64,000 nucleotides of DNA. It comes from Paenirhizobium selenitireducens ATCC BAA-1503. Its GTDB lineage: Bacteria > Pseudomonadota > Alphaproteobacteria > Rhizobiales > Rhizobiaceae. The stretch covers positions 62,001 through 126,000 of the forward strand of contig NZ_JAEG01000002.1 of NCBI RefSeq assembly GCF_000518785.1, in the 5' to 3' direction. The translations under genes were made by a program, and so were the position numbers. Numbering within the stretch: position 1 is the stretch's first letter; the number at the start of each line of letters is the position of its first letter. The notes beneath the pieces are model-generated. The model searched no databases. It had not been told where the DNA came from and saw nothing but the letters and a program-made list of their open reading frames with translations. Of this stretch, positions 30,677-38,802 are shown in pieces.

Positions 30677-30725
30677 TTCATCGATGAACTCGATCCATAT
30701 TATCACAGTTCAATCGATAGTGAAC
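30677..30725. promoter_or_regulatory. Two TTCA...TGAA palindromes in the LysR-azoR divergent region
   Basis: TTCATCGATGAA (30677-30688) is a perfect 12-base palindrome. GTTCA-N8-TGAAC (30708-30725) has the same half-site with an ATCGAT core. Centres are 34 bp apart. LTTRs commonly bind two such sites beside their own promoter, so this is a probable operator pair. Confidence 0.55.
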
Positions 30726-30808
30726 CGGGATTATCTGTGAGGAACCGCCTAAGGCCTGCTCCCAGGGTCCCAGGCGGACAGCCCATTCCACACCCAGAGG
30801 TGACCTCG

Positions 30809-31426
30809 ATGTCCTCCATTCTTCTCGTAACCGGCAGCACGCGCGGCGACGATTCGCTCTCCAACAAGATCGCCCGCCAGCTCGCCGACGACCTGTCCGC
30901 CAAGGCCGGGGGCGCCGCCGTCGTCGAACGCGGCCTCGCCCGCGAGCCCCTGCCCCATATCGGCGCCGACTTCTCCTCGGCCATCCGCCTGCAGCCGGAA
31001 GACCGCACGCCCGCCCAGGCCGAAGCCATCGCCGTCTCCGATGCCGCGGTTGACGAACTGCTCGCCGCCGACACGATCATCATTTCGACCGGCTTCATCA
31101 ATTTCGGCATTTCGTCGATCGTCAAATCCTGGATCGACCACGTCGCCCGCTCCGGCCGGACCTTCCGCTACAGCGAAAACGGTCCCGTCGGTCTTGCCAC
31201 CGGCAAGAAGGCCTATCTGGTGATCGCTTCGGGCGGCATCTACTCCTCCGGCCCGGGTACGACGCTGGACTTCGCCGAACCTTATCTGCGGTCTGTTCTG
31301 GCCTTCCTCGGCATCACCGACGTCGAGACGATCCGCATCGAAGGCGTCGCCTACGGCCCGGAAGCCGCCGAAAAGGCGATCTCCGCGGCGGAAGAAAAGG
31401 CGCGTGAACTGGCCCGCGCCGCCTAA
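30809..31426 (+). CDS. azoR: FMN-dependent NADH-azoreductase / quinone reductase
   Basis: Flavodoxin-fold reductase of 205 aa, using NAD(P)H to reduce quinones and azo compounds, usually as protection against electrophiles. Family features: the FMN phosphate loop (GSTRGDDSLSNKIA), STGFINFGISSIVKSWIDHV, and the FMN-binding segment ASGGIYSSGPGTTLDFAEPY. The start at 30809 (MSSILLVTGS) is behind AGAGGTGA; an upstream ATG is not homologous. It is divergent from the LysR regulator. Its stop overlaps by four bases with the converging GGDEF gene. Confidence 0.92.
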   Translation: MSSILLVTGSTRGDDSLSNKIARQLADDLSAKAGGAAVVERGLAREPLPHIGADFSSAIRLQPEDRTPAQAEAIAVSDAAVDELLAADTIIISTGFINFGISSIVKSWIDHVARSGRTFRYSENGPVGLATGKKAYLVIASGGIYSSGPGTTLDFAEPYLRSVLAFLGITDVETIRIEGVAYGPEAAEKAISAAEEKARELARAA

Positions 31427-32691
31427 GAAATGTTCCCTGCCGGCCGCCCGACCACCCGGTTGCGGCCGGCATTCTTGGCCTTGTAGAGCCGCTCGTCGGC
31501 TTCGGCCAGGAGGGCGTTGAAGCTGCCGCCATCCTCCGGGGCGGTGGCCACGCCGAGGCTCACGGTCACCGCCTCGCCCGCCATGTTGCGGATCCGGTCG
31601 CTGATGTGCCGGCACACCTGGCCGCTGCGCTCCAGCGCTTCCTCGTGGCCGGCAAGCGGCAGGAGGATGACGAATTCCTCGCCGCCATAGCGGAACAGAT
31701 GGTCGTCCCCGCCGATCCCCTCCTGCAGGGCCGTGGCGATCTCGCGCAGCAGGTCGTCGCCGCTCAGATGTCCGAACCGGTCGTTGATCGACTTGAAGTG
31801 GTCGACATCGACGATCACCAGGCTGATCGGCGTATTCGCACGCAGTGCTTCGCGCACCAGCCGGGGAACCTCGATTTCCATGCGGCTGCGGTCGTAGACG
31901 CCGGTCAGCACGTCGCGCCCGGTGCGCGCCAAAAGGTCCTCGTAGCGCTCGCGGAAGGTCAGGTCGCTGAACACATCGCCGATCGGCCGGCGCGAATGCA
32001 GCGCGCCATTGCCGCGAAAGACGAATTGGTAGAGGGCAAACAGGCCGGAATAGAGTGCGGCTGCCGCCATCTTGGCCTTCCAGCCGCCCCAGAAGACGGC
32101 GGCCGGCGCGTCATAGAGATGCCGCAGCAAGGCAAAGAAGCCGAGCTGGTCGAAGCTCAGCATCACGACGCCGCTCAGCGTGAAACGCAGGATCGTCCAG
32201 CGCGGCAGGAATTTGCCGAGCCGCTCGTAGAGCAGAATGATTCCCAGCGCGTCGATGTAAAGCAGCGTCGTGCCCCAGAGCATCAGCAGGCCCATGTCGC
32301 TGAGGAAGCCCATGTCGGCGACCTGGCCGGGCGCCGGCTCGACGGTCTGGTGCAGCATCAGCAGCTGGGCGATCACCAGCGTCACCAGATTGCCGAGGAA
32401 CAGGCCATAGATCGGCTGACGCACCGTCGAGGCGTCTTCCTGGATGTAGAGCATCAGGATCATCATCAGCTTGCCGGCGAAGAACACCGAGGAGCCGGGC
32501 GACACCACACCGAAGGGCAGCGACACGTAGAAGACGGCGGCGAGATAGGTCTCGACGAAGTGCATCACCCCGAGTGCCGTCAGGAAGACGCCGAGGCCGA
32601 TGCGGTGGCGAAGATGCAGGAGTGCCGTCATCAGAGCGAAATAGAGGACCGCCTCGCAGACGAACAGGATGAGGTTCCAGCTTTCGGTCAT
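31423..32691 (-). CDS. Membrane diguanylate cyclase (multi-TM N-terminus, GGDEF)
   Basis: A 422-residue protein: roughly seven hydrophobic segments (residues 5-225, beginning LILFVCEAVLYFALMTALLH) and a cytoplasmic GGDEF domain from about 255. The catalytic loop is RYGGEEF near residue 335, with DVDHFKSINDRFGH, so c-di-GMP synthesis is likely. The residues five before GGEEF read GGDD rather than RxxD, so the I-site looks absent and product inhibition is unlikely. It starts one base after the stop of the Amt-GGDEF-EAL gene (TGA-A-ATG), a sign of translational coupling. The N-terminal sensor type is not recognised. Confidence 0.9.
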   Translation of the reverse strand: MTESWNLILFVCEAVLYFALMTALLHLRHRIGLGVFLTALGVMHFVETYLAAVFYVSLPFGVVSPGSSVFFAGKLMMILMLYIQEDASTVRQPIYGLFLGNLVTLVIAQLLMLHQTVEPAPGQVADMGFLSDMGLLMLWGTTLLYIDALGIILLYERLGKFLPRWTILRFTLSGVVMLSFDQLGFFALLRHLYDAPAAVFWGGWKAKMAAAALYSGLFALYQFVFRGNGALHSRRPIGDVFSDLTFRERYEDLLARTGRDVLTGVYDRSRMEIEVPRLVREALRANTPISLVIVDVDHFKSINDRFGHLSGDDLLREIATALQEGIGGDDHLFRYGGEEFVILLPLAGHEEALERSGQVCRHISDRIRNMAGEAVTVSLGVATAPEDGGSFNALLAEADERLYKAKNAGRNRVVGRPAGNIS

Positions 32692-32692
32692 T

Positions 32693-35600
32693 TCAAACCA
32701 CCACCCTGTCCCTTGCCCGAGACGCTGTCATTTCTGCTATCCGACCGGCGGAGCCGGTGAGCACGGCGGCGACGGACGCCGGCACTTTCTCGGCGATCTC
32801 GCTGAGTGCCATGGGCTTGCCAAGCAGATAGCCCTGCAATTCGTCGCAGCCCGAGCGCGCCAGGAACAGGGCCTGTTCGATGGTCTCCACGCCCTCCGCC
32901 ACGACCCGCATGCCGAGTCGGGTGCCAAGGTCGATGATCGCATGAACGATCGCCGCCGCGCTCTCGTCCTCGCCGAGATTGCTGACGAAACTGCGGTCGA
33001 TCTTGATTGCGTCGAAGGGGTAGCGGCTGAGGTAGCTCAGCGACGAATAGCCGGTGCCGAAATCGTCAAGCGCGATGGAAAACCCGTCACGCTTCAGTTC
33101 GGTGAGCAGTTGCAGGGCGCGGCGGTCGTCGTCGATCAGCACGTTCTCGGTGATCTCCAGCTCCAGCCGGCTCGGATCGATCCCGGCGGCGCGGACGATC
33201 TCGCCGAGCCGGCGCTGGAAGCCGCCATGGCGGAACTGCAGGGGGCTGACATTGATCGACAGGCGCTCGACCGACGTTTCGGCGAGGATCCGGCAGGCCT
33301 CGTGAATGACCCATTCGCCGAGCGCGATGATCCGGCCGGAAACCTCGGCCACGGGAATGAAGTCGCCCGGGCTGATCAGCCCGCGCTCGGGATGGTGCCA
33401 GCGGATCAGCGCCTCGTAGGAATCGATGCGGGCGGTCTGTGCCGTGACGCGCGGCTGCAGGAACAGTTCGTATTCGTTGCCCGCCAGCGCCGCATCCATG
33501 TCGATTTCCAGCGCACGCCGCTTCTCGATCAGCTCGTTCATGCCGGCCTTGAACAGCTTGAAGGTATTCCGCCCGGAATTCTTCGCATGATAGAGGGCGA
33601 TGTCGGCGCGGCCGACCAGCTCCTCCGCACTTTCGGCGTGCTCCGGACACACAGCCGCACCAATGCTGACCCCGCATTTCACCCGCTCGCCGCCGTCGAT
33701 CTCGAAGGGGGTGCGAAAGGCCTGCACCAGCCGACGGCAGATATCCTCGACCTGGGCGTGAAAATTGACATTCGACAGGATGAGCGCGAATTCGTCGCCG
33801 CCGAGCCGCGCCGCCACATCGTGGCGGCCGAGGATCGCCTGCAGCCGGCGCGCCGTCTCGCGGATCACCGCGTCGCCCGCCGGATGGCCGTGCACATCGT
33901 TGATGTCCTTGAAATGGTCCAGATCGACCATGACGACCGCGCAGCCCCTGCCCATCGGCGCCGTCAGCACGCTCTCCGCCAGCTTCTCGTTGAACAGCGC
34001 CCGGTTCGGCAGGCCGGTCAGCGGATCATGCAGCGCCAGATAGCGGATATGGCTTTCGGCCAGCTTGCGCTCGCGCAGGTCGACCAGGCAACCGATCCGC
34101 ATCGACTTGCCGCGATAGACGATCTCGCGGCCCCGCGCCTCGATCGGCACGAGCTCGCCGTCGGCGCGCCGCAGCATGATCTCCCGGTTGAGGTCGGCGC
34201 CGCCGGTCACCACGTGGTCGAGCACGGCCATGTCCGGCTCGGGGAGGAAATCGTAGATGGAGCGCCCGAGCAGCTCCGCCAACGGTACGCCCGCCAGTTC
34301 GCCGAGCTGCTGGTTGCCGTCGACGATGATGCCGCCGTCATGGATGACGATCGCCTCGAAGGTGGCATTGGCGAGCGCGGTGACGCGTTCGGCCTCCTCA
34401 TGGTCGCGCTTCAGCGAGCGAAGCTCCTCGCGCGCCTTTTCCTCAGCAGCGATATTGTCCATCAGCCGGTTGAACAGGCCGGTCAGCTTTTCCGCCTCGT
34501 CACCCGCCACCACCGGCAGGCGATGCCGCAGATCGGCGGTGCCGCCGACAAGGTCGGCGAGGGCCTGTTCGACATGACCGACGCCGAGCCGGCTGCCATG
34601 CTCCGAGACGTTGAGGCCGATTTCCTCGACCTCCGCCGCCACGCGAATGCGCATGACCCGGTCCAGCGCGGCGAAGAACAGGTAACCGAGCCCGAAGGAC
34701 CAGTAGAAATTGAGGCCGGCGCCGAACACCTGGATATAGAGCTGGTCGAAACGCGAGCCGGCCGGCAGCCGCTCGACGGGGGCCAGAAGCGCCAGCAGCA
34801 GCGTGCCGGCGACACCGGCAAAGGCGTGCACGCCGATCGCCCCCACCGCGTCGTCGATCTTCAGTCGTCGTTCCAGCAGGTCGTTTCCGGCGATCGCGAC
34901 GAGGCCACCGATCGCGCCGATCAGCAGCGCCCCGCCCGGTTCGAGGATGTGGCAGCCGGCCGTCACCGCGACCAGCCCGCCCAGCATGCCCGACAGCGAC
35001 TTCTCCGGCAGCACCACGCCGTCCTGTATATGGCCAAGCACATAGCCGACACAGGTGCCGATGCCGCCGGCGAGCACCGTATTGAGGATGATCGGCGCGA
35101 CGTCGGCCGTGGCATGCAGCGTGGAGCCGCCATTGAAGCCGATCCAGCCGAAGAACAGCAGCAGCGCGCCGGTGGTGGAGAGCACCGGGCTGTGGCCGGC
35201 GATCCGCACCGGACGCCCGTTTTCGTCATAGCGCCCGAGGCGCGGTCCGATGACGATGCAGGCGGCAAGCGAAATCCACCCGCCGGTGGAATGCACCACG
35301 GTTGAGCCGGCGAAATCGACGAAGCCGAGATTGCCGAGGAAGGCGCCGGAATTGGGTGCCAGCGCCGCGCCCCAGACCCAGTGGACGAAGGTCGGATAGA
35401 TCAGCGCCGACAGCACCAGCGAGCCGATGACATAGGCCACGAGCTTCATGCGCTCGGCCACGGCGCCTGAGACGATCGTCGCGGCCGTGCCGCAGAACAT
35501 CACCTGGAAGACAAAGAAACCCGCCTCCCACTCGTCGAGCGAGCGCAGCAGGAAATAGTCGCCGTCAATGCCGATCGGCAACCAGGACGATGCACCGAAG

Positions 35601-35911
35601 GCGATCATGAAGCCGACCGCGGCAAAGGCGACGACGCCGAAGACGAAGTCGAGCAGGTTCTTCTGGGCAACGTTGATCGAGTTCTTCGAGCGCACCATGC
35701 CGGCTTCGAGCAGCAGGAATCCGACCTGCATCATCATCACGAGCGCGGCGGCGGTCATTACCCAGACGAGGTCGACGCTGTGCACCGTGGCAAAGGCGGC
35801 GGCGTCTTCCGCCTGCGCGCCACCCGGGAGGGACAGGCAGGCCGCCGCGCCCACAAAGGGCCGCAGCCATCCGGACCCAAACGGTCGAAGGCGCCTCAAA
35901 TAACGAAACAC
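32693..35911 (-). CDS. Ammonium transporter/sensor fused to PAS-GGDEF-EAL (Amt-c-di-GMP protein)
   Basis: A 1072-residue fusion. A signal peptide (residues 1-34, ending GGAQA) leads into an Amt/Rh-like channel (about 45-420) with key residues retained: D199 and H207 (DFAGSTVVHS), H362 (AIGVHAF), gate-region F139 and F259 (GFN). After the Amt C-terminal region (EEIGLNVSEHGSR) comes a HAMP-like helix (about 468-500), a PAS domain (510-610), GGDEF (about 625-790, loop LGGDEF at 703-708) and EAL (about 815-1040) with EALIRW, ELEITENV, DDFGTGYSSL and EGVET. Both active sites look intact; the I-site reads GRHD, not RxxD. It probably couples ammonium to c-di-GMP turnover. Confidence 0.92.
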   Translation of the reverse strand: MFRYLRRLRPFGSGWLRPFVGAAACLSLPGGAQAEDAAAFATVHSVDLVWVMTAAALVMMMQVGFLLLEAGMVRSKNSINVAQKNLLDFVFGVVAFAAVGFMIAFGASSWLPIGIDGDYFLLRSLDEWEAGFFVFQVMFCGTAATIVSGAVAERMKLVAYVIGSLVLSALIYPTFVHWVWGAALAPNSGAFLGNLGFVDFAGSTVVHSTGGWISLAACIVIGPRLGRYDENGRPVRIAGHSPVLSTTGALLLFFGWIGFNGGSTLHATADVAPIILNTVLAGGIGTCVGYVLGHIQDGVVLPEKSLSGMLGGLVAVTAGCHILEPGGALLIGAIGGLVAIAGNDLLERRLKIDDAVGAIGVHAFAGVAGTLLLALLAPVERLPAGSRFDQLYIQVFGAGLNFYWSFGLGYLFFAALDRVMRIRVAAEVEEIGLNVSEHGSRLGVGHVEQALADLVGGTADLRHRLPVVAGDEAEKLTGLFNRLMDNIAAEEKAREELRSLKRDHEEAERVTALANATFEAIVIHDGGIIVDGNQQLGELAGVPLAELLGRSIYDFLPEPDMAVLDHVVTGGADLNREIMLRRADGELVPIEARGREIVYRGKSMRIGCLVDLRERKLAESHIRYLALHDPLTGLPNRALFNEKLAESVLTAPMGRGCAVVMVDLDHFKDINDVHGHPAGDAVIRETARRLQAILGRHDVAARLGGDEFALILSNVNFHAQVEDICRRLVQAFRTPFEIDGGERVKCGVSIGAAVCPEHAESAEELVGRADIALYHAKNSGRNTFKLFKAGMNELIEKRRALEIDMDAALAGNEYELFLQPRVTAQTARIDSYEALIRWHHPERGLISPGDFIPVAEVSGRIIALGEWVIHEACRILAETSVERLSINVSPLQFRHGGFQRRLGEIVRAAGIDPSRLELEITENVLIDDDRRALQLLTELKRDGFSIALDDFGTGYSSLSYLSRYPFDAIKIDRSFVSNLGEDESAAAIVHAIIDLGTRLGMRVVAEGVETIEQALFLARSGCDELQGYLLGKPMALSEIAEKVPASVAAVLTGSAGRIAEMTASRARDRVVV

Positions 35912-36008
35912 TGGGAAATCCCGAAATTATGCACTGCACCATAGAAGCCAAAATCACTTAACAATCGGTGATCGCTTTAACGGACTTTTCAGCATGTCGG
36001 GCGTGTGG

Positions 36009-36031
36009 GAGAGGCGCGCAACGCGCCTCTC
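36009..36031 (-). terminator. Perfect 10-bp hairpin after the HlyU-like gene
   Basis: GAGAGGCGCG (36009-36018) pairs with CGCGCCTCTC (36022-36031) over a three-base loop, eight bases after the stop. No T-tract follows, so it may stabilise mRNA instead of terminating. Confidence 0.45.
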
Positions 36032-36038
36032 GGGCGCG

Positions 36039-36362
36039 TCAGACGTTGCGCGACTTGGCGCCGTCGGAAAACAGCGCCGCACCGTTCTGGTCGATGATCT
36101 GGCGCGCCTTGCGGAAGGTGCATTCCAGAGCATCCTGTTCCGAGGTGAACACGTCGGCGCGGATGAAGATGCGCTCCAGCGTCTCGCCGTTCACCTGCTT
36201 TTCGATGCGCCCGGCAAGCCTCAGCTGGCTGCCTTCGCGGATCGGGCTGGCATGGATCACGCAGTCCTGGTGGACCTGCGGCTCGGCCGTCGGACCGGCG
36301 GAAGCCTTCTGCGGCTTGGCGCCGCCGGAAAAGAGCGAGAAGAGGCTGGACAAGATGGACAT
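36039..36362 (-). CDS. HlyU family protein
   Basis: A 107-residue protein of the HlyU family, named after a Vibrio haemolysin regulator but mostly uncharacterised in rhizobia. The N-terminus (MSILSSLFSLFSGG) is amphipathic and the linker Ala/Pro-rich. The conserved block runs CVIHASPIREGSQLRLAGRI, then EKQVNGETLERIFIRADVF and FRKARQIIDQNGAALF. One Cys is present. It is divergent from the glycerophosphodiesterase gene. Regulation of a haemolysin is not implied here. Confidence 0.85.
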   Translation of the reverse strand: MSILSSLFSLFSGGAKPQKASAGPTAEPQVHQDCVIHASPIREGSQLRLAGRIEKQVNGETLERIFIRADVFTSEQDALECTFRKARQIIDQNGAALFSDGAKSRNV

Positions 36363-36468
36363 GGCGCCTGCCTAGCACAGGCGCGCCGAAGACAGAAGCC
36401 CCTGCCGCCATTCGGTCGCGGAAATGACCCAATCGCCCCTCACCCTCCGCGGCAAAAAGGGAGAGCTC

Positions 36469-37461
36469 ATGATCCGCCGCATCCTCGTCGCCCTGGTCGT
36501 CTTCGCCGCCATCGTCTGGCTGATGAACACCAGCCTGTTCAGCCGCTTTCCCGAGGGCAGCGGACCGCGGGTGATCGCCCATCGCGGCCAGCATCAGGTC
36601 TACGACCGCACCGGGCTCGACAACGAAACCTGCACCGCGACCCGAATCGGGCCGCCCTCGCATCCCTATCTCGAAAACACGTTGGCCTCGATGCAGGCCG
36701 CCTTTTCCGCCGGCGCCGCCGTGGTCGAGCTCGACGTGCACCTGACGCCGGACGGCAAGTTCGCCGTATTCCACGACTGGACCCTCGACTGCCGAACCGA
36801 CCTTGCCGGGGTCACCGAAAACACGCCCTTTGCCGAACTGACCAAGGCCGACATCGGTTACGGCTACACCGCCGACGGCGGCCAGACCTTCCCCTTCCGC
36901 GGCAAGGGCGTCGGCCTGATGCCGGAACTCGACCAGGTGTTCCAGGCCTTCCCGGACAAGCGCTTCCTTGTCAACTTCAAGAGCGAACGCGCCGAGGAAG
37001 GCACGGAACTCGCAGCCCGGCTTTCGCGCGATCCGAAGGCGCTTGCCACCGTCTTCGGGGTCTATGGCGGCGGTCGCCCGACGGACGAGACGCTCAACGC
37101 CCTGCCCGCCCTTCGCGGCTATACCAGGACGTCGGCCAAGGAGTGCCTGCTGTCCTATCTCGCCACCGGCTGGTCGGGCCATGTGCCGGCGAGCTGCCGC
37201 AACCGGCTGCTGCCGGTGCCGGTCAATTATGCGCCGCTTCTGTGGGGCTGGCCGGTGCGTTTCGTCGAGCGCATGCAGGCGGCCGGAACGGACGTCATCC
37301 TGCTCGGGCCCTACGGCAAGGACGACCCGGGCTCGGCCGGGATCGACAGTCTCGAAGAGTGGAAGGACGTGCCGAGGAATTTTCCCGGCCTGGTGTGGAC
37401 CAACCGGATCGAAAACGCCCGCGAATGGGCGGAGGCTTCCGGCGCCGGCCCGATCAGATGA
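36469..37461 (+). CDS. Glycerophosphodiester phosphodiesterase family protein, membrane-anchored
   Basis: A 330-residue GDPD. The N-terminal segment RRILVALVVFAAIVWLMN is a signal anchor, placing the catalytic domain in the periplasm. The conserved HR of AHRG is at residues 38-39, with ENTLASM (Glu ligand), ELDVHLTPDG and VFHDW (catalytic His) following. GDPDs cleave deacylated phospholipids to glycerol-3-phosphate and an alcohol. The start at 36469 follows GGGAGAGCTC; an earlier ATG at 36424 is unsupported. Convergent with ilvA by eight bases. Confidence 0.88.
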   Translation: MIRRILVALVVFAAIVWLMNTSLFSRFPEGSGPRVIAHRGQHQVYDRTGLDNETCTATRIGPPSHPYLENTLASMQAAFSAGAAVVELDVHLTPDGKFAVFHDWTLDCRTDLAGVTENTPFAELTKADIGYGYTADGGQTFPFRGKGVGLMPELDQVFQAFPDKRFLVNFKSERAEEGTELAARLSRDPKALATVFGVYGGGRPTDETLNALPALRGYTRTSAKECLLSYLATGWSGHVPASCRNRLLPVPVNYAPLLWGWPVRFVERMQAAGTDVILLGPYGKDDPGSAGIDSLEEWKDVPRNFPGLVWTNRIENAREWAEASGAGPIR

Positions 37462-38713
37462 TCAGGTTGGCGAGGATCTCGTTTTCGGTGATGTCCTCGT
37501 AACCGAGGCCGGCGGCCTCGAACCGGCCGAAGAGATCGGCGAAGCTCTTGCGGTCCCGCGTCTCGATGCCGATCAGGATCGAGCCGAAATTGCGCGCCGA
37601 CTTCTTCAGGTATTCGAAGCGGGCGATATCGTCGTCGGGGCCGAGCAGGTTGAGGAAGTCGCGGAGCGCACCCGGGCGCTGCGGCAGGCGCAGGATGAAA
37701 TATTTCTTCAGGCCGGCATGGCGCATGGCGCGCTCCTTGACGTCCGGCAGCCGCTCGAAGTCGAAATTGCCGCCGCTGACCACGGCGACCACCGTCTTGC
37801 CCTCAAGATTGTCCCGGCCCAGCCGGTCGAGCGCCGCGATCGACAGCGCCCCCGCCGGCTCCAGCACCACGCCCTCGACGTTCAGCATCTCGGTGATCGT
37901 CACGCAGACGGCGTTTTCCGCGATGATCATCACCTGGTCTGCGGAAAAATGCTTCAGCGCCGCGAAATTGAGATCGCCGATGCGGGCGACGGCGGCGCCG
38001 TCGATGAAATTGTCGACCTTGGGCAGCGTCACGATCTGGCCGGCCTCGAGGCTTTTCTTCAGGCTCGGCGCGCCGGCCGGTTCGGCAAACAGGAAAGCTT
38101 GCGGCGGCAGCCGGTCGGCGAGATAGCCGGTGAGACCGGCGGACAGACCGCCACCGCCGACGGGGACCACGACGAGATCGGGCGTCACGCCCTCCGGCAA
38201 CTGGTCGACGATCTCGGCCGCCACGGTCGCCTGCCCCTCGATGATGTCGGCATGATCGAAGGGCGGCACCATGAAGCCGCCGATCGCCTCGACATGCTCG
38301 CGAGCCGCCGCATAGCACTGGTCGAAAATGTCGCCGAACAGGCGGATGGTGATGAATTCGCCGCCGAAGGTGCGGGTCTTGTCGATCTTCTGCTGCGGCG
38401 TCGTCACCGGCATGAAGACCACGCCCTGCACGCCGAAATGGCGGCAGGCGAAGGCAAAACCCTGGGCATGATTGCCGGCCGAGGCGCAGACGAAGGTCTT
38501 TTCCCCCGTCCCGTCGGCGACGACCTTGCGCAGGAAGTTGAAGGCGCCGCGGATCTTGTAGGAGCGGACCGGCGTCAGGTCCTCGCGTTTGAGGTAGACT
38601 TGCGCGCCGTAGCGGGCGCTCAGATGTTCGTTGAGCTGCAGCGGGGTCGCGGGGAAAAGCTCCCGCAGAGCATCGACCGCAGCCTCTACGTCCATCTTCG
38701 TCACGTCGTCCAT
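37454..38713 (-). CDS. ilvA: Threonine ammonia-lyase
   Basis: PLP enzyme of 419 aa that deaminates threonine to 2-oxobutyrate, the first step to isoleucine. The PLP lysine is K53 in SYKIRGAFN; VPVGGGGLSAG is the phosphate-binding glycine loop, and CASAGNHAQGFAF the substrate loop. The C-terminal 90 residues (KKYFILRLPQRPGALRDFLN) form an ACT-like regulatory domain, as in short biosynthetic IlvA forms. Start at 38713 (MDDVTK); 38695 is an alternative. It overlaps the GDPD 3' end by eight bases. Isoleucine feedback is family knowledge, not seen here. Confidence 0.92.
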   Translation of the reverse strand: MDDVTKMDVEAAVDALRELFPATPLQLNEHLSARYGAQVYLKREDLTPVRSYKIRGAFNFLRKVVADGTGEKTFVCASAGNHAQGFAFACRHFGVQGVVFMPVTTPQQKIDKTRTFGGEFITIRLFGDIFDQCYAAAREHVEAIGGFMVPPFDHADIIEGQATVAAEIVDQLPEGVTPDLVVVPVGGGGLSAGLTGYLADRLPPQAFLFAEPAGAPSLKKSLEAGQIVTLPKVDNFIDGAAVARIGDLNFAALKHFSADQVMIIAENAVCVTITEMLNVEGVVLEPAGALSIAALDRLGRDNLEGKTVVAVVSGGNFDFERLPDVKERAMRHAGLKKYFILRLPQRPGALRDFLNLLGPDDDIARFEYLKKSARNFGSILIGIETRDRKSFADLFGRFEAAGLGYEDITENEILANLII

Positions 38714-38802
38714 CCGTTGAATTTTGATCTCGCTCCCGCTATGGCATAGAGACGTGGCGGAGACAAAGCTTCTTTGCGCGGTAAACAAACCGGGACATTT
38801 CC

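Noticed and set aside
32669..35305. 878-codon open frame antisense to the Amt-GGDEF-EAL gene
   Set aside because: It mirrors a recognised protein, has no domain and the composition of a shadow frame.
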